Made by a program: the position numbers and the translations under genes
Shown: piece by piece, positions 1-5,376 of the stretch
Layout of the letters: every line of letters starts with the position of its first letter
Position numbering within the stretch: position 1 is the stretch's first letter
Assembly: GCA_003649695.1 (NCBI GenBank)
Contig: QMSR01000039.1
Span: 1 to 7,579, forward strand
Source: Thermoplasmata archaeon
Lineage (GTDB): Archaea; Thermoplasmatota; Thermoplasmata; Thermoplasmatales; B87-G9
DNA length: 7,579 nucleotides
Direction of reading: 5' to 3'
The notes under the pieces: model-generated
Told to the model about the DNA's origin: nothing
What the model saw: the letters and a program-made list of their open reading frames with translations, nothing else
Databases searched by the model: none

Positions 1-314
1 AGAATCGAGATGTCGGCCAGCCTGTCCAGCATGGAGTCCAGGAACGCTCCCTTCTTGGATTCAATTCCGCGCAGTCTGGCAATCTCCCCGTCCATTCCGT
101 CGAGTATGGATGAAACCTGCACCAGGACCGAGCCCATCAGAGGCCAGAGCTGGAGGGTAAGCGCCGCCAGTACGGCGGACCCGAGGGCAATGACGGACAT
201 GGCATTGGGGCTGATGGGCACGCCTTTCCTCACGATCAGGCTGGAGATGGGATAGGAGAGTTTCCTGTTGATGTAGCGGGAGATTGGACCATCGGTAGGC
301 TTGGCTACTGCCAT
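1..314 (-). CDS. Di-myo-inositol-phosphate-phosphate synthase (CDP-alcohol phosphatidyltransferase family), 5' part only
   Basis: First 104 residues of a CDP-alcohol phosphatidyltransferase; the rest lies beyond base 1. The complete family signature is visible: D72-x2-D75-G76-x2-A-R80, then x8-G89-x3-D93-x3-D97, the Mg2+ and CDP-binding site. An SPN motif (residues 35-37) and a hydrophobic helix (about 38-60) precede it, as is usual. Because it directly follows an inositol-1-phosphate cytidylyltransferase, the likely reaction is CDP-inositol plus inositol-1-phosphate giving di-myo-inositol-phosphate phosphate, in the membrane. The ATG at 314-312 lies inside the end of the upstream gene (10-base overlap, different frame); the purine run GAGGGAGG sits almost directly before it. 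No in-frame start was found in the codons checked further upstream. In several archaea the two activities are fused in one protein; here they are separate. The family call is firm; the exact substrate rests on the neighbour. Confidence 0.85.
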   Translation of the reverse strand, partial: MAVAKPTDGPISRYINRKLSYPISSLIVRKGVPISPNAMSVIALGSAVLAALTLQLWPLMGSVLVQVSSILDGMDGEIARLRGIESKKGAFLDSMLDRLADISI

Positions 315-1012
315 TCCTCCCTCACCCTCTCGAGTACCCTCCTCCGGGTGCCCGAAAGTAGGGATTCCACGTCTTCAAGGGTATCTATCTCCGTCCAGGG
401 ACAACCACGGACGTCGACGTAACTTAAATGCGATCCCCTGGCAAAGGCGGTTAACAGATCGCTCAGCTCGACCGGGCCTCCGGGTATCTCCATCTCCACC
501 GGTATCAGGTGGTGGAGGCCAACGTCAACCCCGTCCCACGCCTCCAGGGATTTGGAGACCTCTAAGACCCTCTGGCCCGAAACCCTCACCTTCGTGGCCT
601 CTGAAATCTCGATGAATGAGGGATCGCTGTCGATCCCCAGAGAGGGCGCCTCCGAGGAGGATATTCTCTCAGCCATGGTGGGAGGGTATATGTGGTCTGA
701 CATGCTGAGCAGGAAGTCGCCCGACATGGATTGGGAGCCCAACAGGAAGGAGTACCCATTTCCCAGCTCCGGGCGGGGGTTGACGATGTAGTCGACCTCG
801 GGTATGTTTTCTATCTCCCTCAGGGCCTCCTCAATCAAGGGTTTGTTCTCGCTGTTGACCACAATAACGGCCTCGATGACCCCTATCATGAAGAGGGACC
901 TGAGGGGATAGGCTATGAGCGGTAGATCCAGGATCCTCACCACCGGCTTCGGCCCCAGGGCAGCCAACCTCCTCCCCACACCGGCCGCCAGGATCAACGC
1001 CTTCGAACCCAT
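305..1012 (-). CDS. CTP:L-myo-inositol-1-phosphate cytidylyltransferase (IPCT)
   Basis: A 235-residue nucleotidyltransferase with the GT-A/NTP-transferase fold, expected to make CDP-inositol from CTP and inositol-1-phosphate for di-myo-inositol phosphate synthesis in the cytoplasm. Visible motifs are the nucleotide-binding loop LAAGVGRRL (8-16), PKP with its key lysine (21-23), GNGYS (84-88), SDH at the metal site (105-107, in the position of the GDH/SDH of IPCT proteins) and WTEIDT (206-211) near the C-terminus. The GNGYS and SDH motifs fit the IPCT domain better than sugar-1-phosphate nucleotidyltransferases. The length suits a stand-alone IPCT domain, and the next gene supplies the synthase half. 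The ATG at 1012 has no properly spaced Shine-Dalgarno, and a TATA-like box is centred 23.5 bases upstream, so the transcript is probably leaderless. A generic sugar-phosphate nucleotidyltransferase is the alternative but is unlikely given the partner gene. Confidence 0.88.
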   Translation of the reverse strand: MGSKALILAAGVGRRLAALGPKPVVRILDLPLIAYPLRSLFMIGVIEAVIVVNSENKPLIEEALREIENIPEVDYIVNPRPELGNGYSFLLGSQSMSGDFLLSMSDHIYPPTMAERISSSEAPSLGIDSDPSFIEISEATKVRVSGQRVLEVSKSLEAWDGVDVGLHHLIPVEMEIPGGPVELSDLLTAFARGSHLSYVDVRGCPWTEIDTLEDVESLLSGTRRRVLERVREEWQ

Positions 1013-1030
1013 CCCTCTTTCATCCCAATC

Positions 1031-1040
1031 TATATTTATT
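1031..1040. promoter_or_regulatory. Shared bidirectional TATA-like box between divergent leaderless genes
   Basis: TATATTTATT on the plus strand reads AATAAATATA on the minus strand, so either orientation is a plausible archaeal TATA box. Its centre (1035.5) is exactly 23.5 bases from the first base of each flanking start codon (1012 on minus, 1059 on plus). The whole gap is only 46 bases, neither gene has a convincing Shine-Dalgarno, and no second AT-rich element is seen. Two-way use of this single box is inference from spacing. Confidence 0.65.
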
Positions 1041-1058
1041 GAATAGCCATCATCCTAC

Positions 1059-1601
1059 ATGCTCCAGATAGCCATCGCCGGGTCCAGCGAGGAGAGGTTG
1101 AAGGAAGAGCACGTGGCCAAGGTCAGGGCCTTCGCGACGAAGCTCCTGCGGTGGAAAGATGAGGTTATCCTGGTCACCGGGGGCAGGGGAGGGGTGATGG
1201 CGGAGGCCAGCAGGGTGTACTCCGCGGGCGGCGGCCTCGTCGTAGGCATCCTCCCGTGGGAGGACGAGGGGAACCCCTACAACACCGTGAGGGTCAAGAC
1301 CGGGATGAACTACCCGGCGAGGAGCGTCATCATGCTCAACATGTCCCACTCCCTCGCCGTTCTCGGGGGCGGCATAGGCACGATGGTCGAGTCCCTCCTG
1401 GCATACGACCTAGGCATCCCACAGGTGATCCTGATAGGAACGGGAATGAGCTCCGATTCCCTCGTCAACCTACTAGAGGAGGGATCGTACGACTACAGGG
1501 GACTGGCTCCCGTCGTCGTCACGGAGGACCCGGAGGAGGCGGCCACCATTGCCAGGGAGCTCGCGGAGGAGACCTCGAGATCATCCAGAAATAGACGATG
1601 A
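1059..1601 (+). CDS. LOG/TIGR00725-family Rossmann protein (molybdenum-cofactor-carrier-like)
   Basis: A 180-residue protein of the LOG (lysine decarboxylase-like) superfamily, closest in pattern to the TIGR00725 / molybdenum-cofactor-carrier branch. Motifs in order: N-terminal strand MLQIAIAGSS; TGGRGGVM (40-47) as the first glycine loop; GGGLVVGILP (57-66); and LGGGIGTMVE (102-111), corresponding to the PGGxGTxxE phosphate-binding motif of LOG proteins but with LGGG replacing PGG. Such proteins bind nucleotide-like ligands. True LOG enzymes release cytokinin bases from nucleotides; this branch is mostly uncharacterised, so no reaction is assigned. The ATG at 1059 has no Shine-Dalgarno and fits a leaderless transcript from the shared TATA box. 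The last 83 bases overlap, antisense, the end of the convergent CDP-alcohol transferase gene. The charged C-terminus after about residue 170 is not part of the conserved fold. Confidence 0.8.
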   Translation: MLQIAIAGSSEERLKEEHVAKVRAFATKLLRWKDEVILVTGGRGGVMAEASRVYSAGGGLVVGILPWEDEGNPYNTVRVKTGMNYPARSVIMLNMSHSLAVLGGGIGTMVESLLAYDLGIPQVILIGTGMSSDSLVNLLEEGSYDYRGLAPVVVTEDPEEAATIARELAEETSRSSRNRR

Positions 1602-2145
1602 ACCTGTGAAACACGGTGATCCAAACAAGGGCTACGGTCACGTACAGGACCAGCAAGGAGGCCCTAACGTATCCCAACATGAAGAGTAAATACACTAGGA
1701 TGATCGCTATGAGCCTCTCGGCCCTCTCCATGAAGCCTATGCCCTCCAGCCTGGTCCCAAGCACGCCCTCCGCCCTTGCCCTAGCATAGCTCACGAGCAG
1801 GGCCCCGGAGGCGAGGGCGAGGATCCATTTAGCGTCAAATCCCAAGTAAAGGAAGGCGAAGGCATAGATGACATCCGAGAGTCGGTCGGTGAAGGAGTCT
1901 AAGAAGGCGCCGCGGGGCGTGGGCACACCCCTCATCCTGGCCACCGTACCGTCAATCACGTCGAAGTACGCGGAGAGGAGGAGGAAGACCAAGCCGAGGA
2001 GGAGATGCTCATACCTGACGGAGAGGAGGAAGAGAACGGACATTAGGAGGCCTAGGATGGTGAGGAGGTTGGGGGGAAAGGGCAAGAAGGGCATCGAGAG
2101 GGCGACGACGAGACCCATTAGCCTCCTCCTGAGCCTCGTAAGCAC
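1519..2145 (-). CDS. Archaetidylinositol phosphate synthase-like CDP-alcohol phosphatidyltransferase
   Basis: A 208-residue integral membrane enzyme with the full signature D62-x2-D65-G66-x2-A-R70-x8-G79-x3-D83-x3-D87. About six hydrophobic segments are seen (roughly 11-42, 47-64, 92-103, 107-121, 145-160, 162-189), typical of the family. SYARARAE (119-126) and ERAER (140-144) resemble archaeal archaetidylinositol phosphate synthases, which join CDP-archaeol and inositol-1-phosphate to make a polar membrane lipid; archaetidylglycerol phosphate synthase is an alternative. The start taken is GTG 2145, two codons after an in-frame TAG and about 24.5 bases below a TATA box, so likely leaderless. 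ATG 2118 (residue 10), preceded by GGAGGAGG, is possible. The last 27 residues are encoded antisense to the LOG-family gene and end in a Trp/Pro-rich tail (PPRAPWQWWPPPPGPP) that looks like read-on into opposite-strand coding sequence. Confidence 0.8.
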   Translation of the reverse strand: MLTRLRRRLMGLVVALSMPFLPFPPNLLTILGLLMSVLFLLSVRYEHLLLGLVFLLLSAYFDVIDGTVARMRGVPTPRGAFLDSFTDRLSDVIYAFAFLYLGFDAKWILALASGALLVSYARARAEGVLGTRLEGIGFMERAERLIAIILVYLLFMLGYVRASLLVLYVTVALVWITVFHRFIVYFWMISRSPPRAPWQWWPPPPGPP

Positions 2146-2164
2146 GCTCTAGGATCCGAGGATG

Positions 2165-2174
2165 ATTATTTAAC
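2165..2174 (-). promoter_or_regulatory. TATA-like box of the archaetidylinositol phosphate synthase-like gene
   Basis: Minus-strand GTTAAATAAT lies in the 33-base gap after the zinc-ribbon gene, centred about 24.5 bases before GTG 2145. It stands out in GC-rich surroundings and fits leaderless transcription from that GTG. No clear purine-rich BRE is seen upstream of it. Confidence 0.5.
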
Positions 2175-2178
2175 GGGC

Positions 2179-2685
2179 CTAGACGGCGTGTGTGTAGCTT
2201 ATCTCCCTAAAATCCCCATTGTTGAACTCTGCGATCCAGACGACGCGGTGCATGATCCCCAAGCCCTGGTGCACGTAATCTACCCTAACGTCCGCTTTCG
2301 AGAAGTCGGCGGTGAAGGTGATCTTGACGGTCCATCCATTTTGCCCGAAAACGTATTGATTGCCGTCCTTCTCCTGTTCCCAATCGCCAGACGGGAAAAA
2401 GGGCTTTACGTCGGGGTGGAGCTTGAGCAGGTAGTTCATGGAGGCGTCCCTCACGATTTGGGGAATCCTCCGTTTCCAGTTGGAAAAAACGTGATCCGGG
2501 TAGGTCTTCCTCCAGGTGGTTCCGTCCATCAGGCACTTCCAAAGGAAATTTTCACTTTTGGTTCCCAATGGGGTCCAGACCAGCGTGCTGCCGCACTTGG
2601 GGCATTTGGGGACCTCTGACATGTACATGTGTGCGAAGACCGCGAGCACGATCGAGAGTGTTAATATCAACACGGCCACCTTCAT
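2179..2685 (-). CDS. Membrane-anchored protein with a degenerate zinc ribbon, function unknown
   Basis: I do not recognise a named family for this 168-residue protein. Residues 3-18 form one hydrophobic helix with little charge before it, a signal anchor or signal peptide. A zinc-ribbon-like knuckle CPKCG (28-32) follows. The expected second knuckle is only half present: C51 is followed by L-M-D54, so the position of the fourth cysteine holds aspartate. The rest (about 60-168) is rich in aromatic and charged residues with probable beta strands (111-165) and no obvious catalytic motif, suggesting a small extracytoplasmic domain. The ATG at 2685 lacks a Shine-Dalgarno and has a TATA-like box about 25 bases upstream, inside the stop region of the preceding gene. 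So it may be transcribed separately from the three overlapping genes before it, or in addition to them. Confidence 0.65.
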   Translation of the reverse strand: MKVAVLILTLSIVLAVFAHMYMSEVPKCPKCGSTLVWTPLGTKSENFLWKCLMDGTTWRKTYPDHVFSNWKRRIPQIVRDASMNYLLKLHPDVKPFFPSGDWEQEKDGNQYVFGQNGWTVKITFTADFSKADVRVDYVHQGLGIMHRVVWIAEFNNGDFREISYTHAV

Positions 2686-2705
2686 CAGGATTCCAGCTTT
2701 CCGAT

Positions 2706-2715
2706 CTATATTTTT
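2706..2715 (-). promoter_or_regulatory. TATA-like box embedded in the stop codon region of the upstream gene
   Basis: Minus-strand AAAAATATAG, preceded by the purine run AAG as in a BRE, is centred about 25.5 bases before ATG 2685. Its last three bases are the TAG stop of the C39-like peptidase gene and the rest encode that protein's final Lys-Ile. Spacing matches the other candidate promoters in this window. Confidence 0.55.
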
Positions 2716-3743
2716 CTTATCGCCAAAACGGTACCGTCGACGAGGACATCACTCAACCATCCATAACGAACGACGTAGAGGCCAAGTGTCCTATCGCTCT
2801 CAGGCACTGTTCCATTGAGTTGGAGCCGCACCATTACGCTCCTCAGGAGCCAGGTCCGAAGCGGGTCAAGGTGCTGGAGAAAGCCCACGCCCTGATAACC
2901 CGTCGGCTCCAGGAGGCTAGGATCGAATACGTTAACGAAGCCACCCCCCACTCGCTGAATGAAGACGTAATGACCGCCCCATAACCTAACCGCCGCTATG
3001 GCGACCTCATCTCTCCGCAGCTCAGAAGGCCCAACGATCCTGAACTCTAGTTTTAGACCCAAATCCTCGCTCACGTTCTCCATGATGCCCACGAGCTGGG
3101 GGTACCTGAGCCCCCGCTCATCAGTAATCCACCCCAGATATCTGAGCTGTATGAATTCGAGGACGGGATAGGTCGTACCGGGCGAGTAAAAGAACGGGTC
3201 ATCGCGGGGTATTCCGTGTCCCCTGTGGTCGGTCCAGCTCCCATAGCTCTCCCATAGGAGGTGGTTGAATTCCGGATAGAGGTAGCTGAGCGCCATGTAA
3301 ATACTCGTTATGTGACACCAAGGCTCGTAGAGGTCGTGGTAGAATCCCCCTTCGTGATCGTAGATCTCCAACGGTTGGGCGTGATATCGGGCGTTCGAGA
3401 GATCCCCGCTCCCCCTGATGTACGCCACGGACGCCATAGTTCTCTGGCTGATCGGCCCAAACGTTATGGTGGCCGTGACCAAGATGGTGCGTAGTGACAA
3501 TGGTTCATCATGAGTCTCCACGGTCAAACTGAATTTGAATTCACCTCCGACGAGAATTCCCGATCCGGGCACCAGGGATCCCTCGGATGCCCGGAGGGAG
3601 ACTTTGGAGCCGTCGGGCATCGGGGAGTGCAGCACCAGGTTCACCGGGACCCCCTCTAACAAAGGTTCATCTGGGACCTCGATCCATGAACCTCCCAGGT
3701 GGATCACCTGCAGGATCAGGAGGATCGCGAGGATTCTAGCCAT
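2706..3743 (-). CDS. Exported C39-like (papain-fold) cysteine peptidase candidate
   Basis: A 345-residue protein with an N-terminal signal peptide (hydrophobic about 4-18, likely cleavage near 18-20). A beta-rich, Ig-like stretch covers about 21-110 (inference from alternating hydrophobics). From about 115 the protein resembles C39-like peptidases (Peptidase_C39_2 type): PWC143HITSIYMALSYL fits the catalytic-cysteine helix, and GGH258YVFIQRVGGGFVNVFD274PS fits the His and Asp of the triad. C143 is the only cysteine in the protein, which suits a catalytic rather than a disulphide role. No C-terminal membrane segment is seen, so it may be secreted or held at the cell surface. The ATG at 3743 lies inside the PAP2 gene (28-base overlap) and has a good GGAGG seven bases upstream, indicating translational coupling. 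Activity is unproven; a non-catalytic papain-like domain is possible. Confidence 0.65.
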   Translation of the reverse strand: MARILAILLILQVIHLGGSWIEVPDEPLLEGVPVNLVLHSPMPDGSKVSLRASEGSLVPGSGILVGGEFKFSLTVETHDEPLSLRTILVTATITFGPISQRTMASVAYIRGSGDLSNARYHAQPLEIYDHEGGFYHDLYEPWCHITSIYMALSYLYPEFNHLLWESYGSWTDHRGHGIPRDDPFFYSPGTTYPVLEFIQLRYLGWITDERGLRYPQLVGIMENVSEDLGLKLEFRIVGPSELRRDEVAIAAVRLWGGHYVFIQRVGGGFVNVFDPSLLEPTGYQGVGFLQHLDPLRTWLLRSVMVRLQLNGTVPESDRTLGLYVVRYGWLSDVLVDGTVLAIRKI

Positions 3744-4255
3744 TTCACAGCCTCCGAGGAGGCAACTGCGAGGAGGGCACCCCCGGCTAGATCAATAATC
3801 GTGTGGGCAGCGAGCAATACTCTGGAAAGACAGACTAAAACTGCAACCGCCGTCAGAGCCCACCTCCACCGTCTCTTTTCCGAAACCAGGGCGAGGTAAA
3901 AGGTCCTGGCAGAGTGCCCGGAGGGATAACCCCAGGGGTCGCCAATGGGCCTTGGTATCGCGAAGGCAAACTTCATGGCCAGAACGCCCGCCTCCGTGAC
4001 CAATAGGATCAAGGGCTTCAATAGTCCCCTGCGGCCCCTATCAACCGCGTTGAGCAGAAGATACACGGGGAACACAACGTATGCCTGTGTGGCATACGTT
4101 ATTGAAAGCATGGCATATCTGAGGTATTTTCCGTCTTGGGGTATTGAGAGTACTAGGTGGACGTCCGCGGTCCCCAGCCATGTAAATTTTTCGAGAATCC
4201 CCAACAACAGGACCAATGAAAGAGGGAGGACGATCCTCCAGGCCCTAGATCTCAA
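3716..4255 (-). CDS. PAP2-superfamily membrane phosphatase
   Basis: A 179-residue membrane protein with all three motifs of the PAP2 acid phosphatase superfamily: K95-x6-R102-P103, PSGH (111-114) and S144-R145-x5-H151-x3-D155. H114 and H151 are the expected catalytic histidines and act on lipid or isoprenoid phosphates or diphosphates at the outer membrane face. Hydrophobic segments lie near 8-20, 46-69, 80-94, 115-125, 134-150 and 154-167. The start is a TTG at 4255, inside the end of the preceding gene (11-base overlap). No better in-frame start was found, and motif 1 is far downstream, so the true start could differ slightly. Its 3' end overlaps the peptidase gene by 28 bases. The substrate is unknown: dolichyl/polyprenyl diphosphate recycling is the default idea, and archaetidylinositol phosphate is a possibility given the lipid synthase nearby. 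Confidence 0.85.
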   Translation of the reverse strand: MRSRAWRIVLPLSLVLLLGILEKFTWLGTADVHLVLSIPQDGKYLRYAMLSITYATQAYVVFPVYLLLNAVDRGRRGLLKPLILLVTEAGVLAMKFAFAIPRPIGDPWGYPSGHSARTFYLALVSEKRRWRWALTAVAVLVCLSRVLLAAHTIIDLAGGALLAVASSEAVKWLESSRSS

Positions 4256-4919
4256 CCCTTGATCCCACCGTAAGCAGCAGCCCCCTCTCGGGGTGCTCGC
4301 TGAGGAGATCCCGGATGTAGTTTCCGCTGCAGTGGATGGGGGCGATCCTCTCGATATCCATTTCTAGAAGCCTTGAGAGAATGTCCTCGACCAACTCCCT
4401 ACCCGCCCAGGCGAGGTGGAAGCCGCCGACGAGGAGTTTCAGTCTCCCCGCCCTATTAACGGCCTCTTCGGCAATCCTCACTATGCCCGGGTGGCTGCAG
4501 CCGGTTACCAGGACGCCCCCATCCACCCGCACCAGGAGCGATTGCTCGGGTATTGGATCCGGGAACCATATGGTTTCCAGTCCCCCCCTACCGGGTGACC
4601 CCACCGGCACAAGGCCGGAGGACTCCAGAGACTCCCTCAGGTGCCCGCTGCCCGACGGAGGGAGGAGGATGGGCTTTCCGGAGAGCTCCGGGACCTCCAA
4701 TAGGCCCCCGTAGTGGTCTGAGTGCTCATGTGAGAGAACGACGAGGTCCACGGACCTCAGGTCTATCCCCAGCCTGCTCGCATTATGCCTCAGGATCCTC
4801 GGATCCGGACCGCCGTCGAAGAGGACCTTGAAATCCCCCAAATCCAAGTAGATTGAGAGGCCCCAGGCCGAGTAAAGTCCGGGCCTGGGATTGTTGTCCA
4901 CGAGGATGGTAAGCTGCAC
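4245..4919 (-). CDS. Metallo-beta-lactamase-fold hydrolase, COG1237 type (RFAP-synthase-like)
   Basis: A 224-residue cytoplasmic metallo-beta-lactamase-fold protein. Metal ligands are plain: H64-E-H66-S-D68-H69, H143 in TGCSHPGIV, and H168 in GGFHL. APIHCSG (194-199) near the C-terminus is typical of COG1237, a group often annotated as beta-ribofuranosylaminobenzene 5'-phosphate synthase or dihydropterin-related proteins. Those names rest on few experiments, so only the fold and group are certain. It is somewhat short for the group, which is often 240-280 residues. The start is GTG 4919; a nearby ATG at 4930 is out of frame. A TATA-like box lies about 23.5 bases upstream and no Shine-Dalgarno is seen, so it is probably leaderless and heads the operon with the PAP2 and peptidase genes. 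Confidence 0.82.
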   Translation of the reverse strand: MQLTILVDNNPRPGLYSAWGLSIYLDLGDFKVLFDGGPDPRILRHNASRLGIDLRSVDLVVLSHEHSDHYGGLLEVPELSGKPILLPPSGSGHLRESLESSGLVPVGSPGRGGLETIWFPDPIPEQSLLVRVDGGVLVTGCSHPGIVRIAEEAVNRAGRLKLLVGGFHLAWAGRELVEDILSRLLEMDIERIAPIHCSGNYIRDLLSEHPERGLLLTVGSRVEI

Positions 4920-4937
4920 GGTCTTTCATTTCCCCAA

Positions 4938-4947
4938 AATAATTTAT
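4938..4947 (-). promoter_or_regulatory. TATA-like box of the COG1237/PAP2/peptidase operon
   Basis: Minus-strand ATAAATTATT is centred about 23.5 bases before GTG 4919 and is preceded by the purine run GAAAGG, a plausible BRE. It lies in the 76-base divergent gap shared with the Fe-S ATPase operon. Confidence 0.55.
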
Positions 4948-4966
4948 CCTTTCTGAACAGCTTAAT

Positions 4967-4976
4967 TTTTCTATAA
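4967..4976 (+). promoter_or_regulatory. TATA-like box of the Fe-S ATPase operon
   Basis: Plus-strand TTTTCTATAA is centred about 24.5 bases before ATG 4996. The same spacing occurs at the other leaderless genes here. It favours ATG 4996 over the in-frame GTG 4981, for which no box sits at the right distance. The adjoining run TTAATTTTT (4962-4970) could also contribute. Confidence 0.45.
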
Positions 4977-4995
4977 GGTAGTGATCCCCAACGCG

Positions 4996-5376
4996 ATGAA
5001 TCTGAGGGATGCTTTGGCCTATATCGCCTACAAGACCGGAGGGACGAATCCGTTCAGGGCCAGCAGGATCTTGGTCCTCGCCAACTGGCTGGCCCAGGAG
5101 AGGCTGGGCAGACCCCTCGTGCGCTTCAAGATCACCGGTTTCGAGGCGGGCTTCGCAGTCGAGGGCCTGAAGCCGATACTGGACGACCCTTGTTTCGAGA
5201 GGGTCGAGGGCAGGAAGGAGATCAGGTGGAGGTGTGAGCCACCCCGGGTGGAGCACGGGGAAATTCTCGACGAGGCCATTCAAATCGCCTCCGGCCTGGA
5301 TGACCTGTCCTTGAACAGGCTGATCATCAGGGACGCCAGGTATCGGAAGCTCCTGGAGGAGGGGGGTTTCCAGTGA
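4996..5376 (+). CDS. Small conserved-looking protein of unknown function heading the Fe-S ATPase operon
   Basis: A 126-residue soluble protein that I cannot assign to a characterised family. It begins MNLRDALAYIAYKTGG, with helical segments at about 3-12, 21-37 and 88-100, two cysteines (C66, C80) and a charged C-terminus; there is no membrane segment. The pattern of a helix followed by a GRPL..F..TGFEAGF region faintly recalls the Panacea/DUF4065 or YwgA-like regulatory proteins, but that is a weak guess. ATG 4996 is preferred over in-frame GTG 4981 because of TATA spacing and because residues 1-5 of the longer form (MIPNA) look unconserved. Its stop overlaps the next start (GTGA, 4 bases), and GGAGGAGG within its last codons serves as that gene's ribosome site. 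It is therefore likely made together with the ATPases and may be a partner or regulator. Confidence 0.7.
   Translation: MNLRDALAYIAYKTGGTNPFRASRILVLANWLAQERLGRPLVRFKITGFEAGFAVEGLKPILDDPCFERVEGRKEIRWRCEPPRVEHGEILDEAIQIASGLDDLSLNRLIIRDARYRKLLEEGGFQ

Noticed and set aside
301..925. Open frames on the plus strand opposite the IPCT gene
   Set aside because: No recognisable domain or plausible start signals; the minus strand encodes a clear enzyme with family motifs across the same bases.
1..1012. Programmed frameshift producing a fused IPCT-DIPPS protein
   Set aside because: No slippery heptamer or evident stem before the IPCT stop, and a usable ATG with a purine run exists; overlap with reinitiation is simpler.
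4791..4805. Recurring GGATCC palindromes (also near 928, 2151 and 5722) as a possible repeat or binding site
   Set aside because: They fall in unrelated frames and genes, lack conserved flanks, and are explained by frequent AGG, ATC and CTC/GAG codons.
4336..4831. Plus-strand open frames antisense to the COG1237 gene
   Set aside because: Compositionally biased (Ser, Pro, Arg), no motifs, and fully covered by a gene whose metal ligands are intact.
4783..5283. Minus-strand 166-residue open frame spanning the divergent promoter region
   Set aside because: It crosses the promoter gap and runs antisense to two better supported genes; it shows no domain and is a GC-rich shadow.
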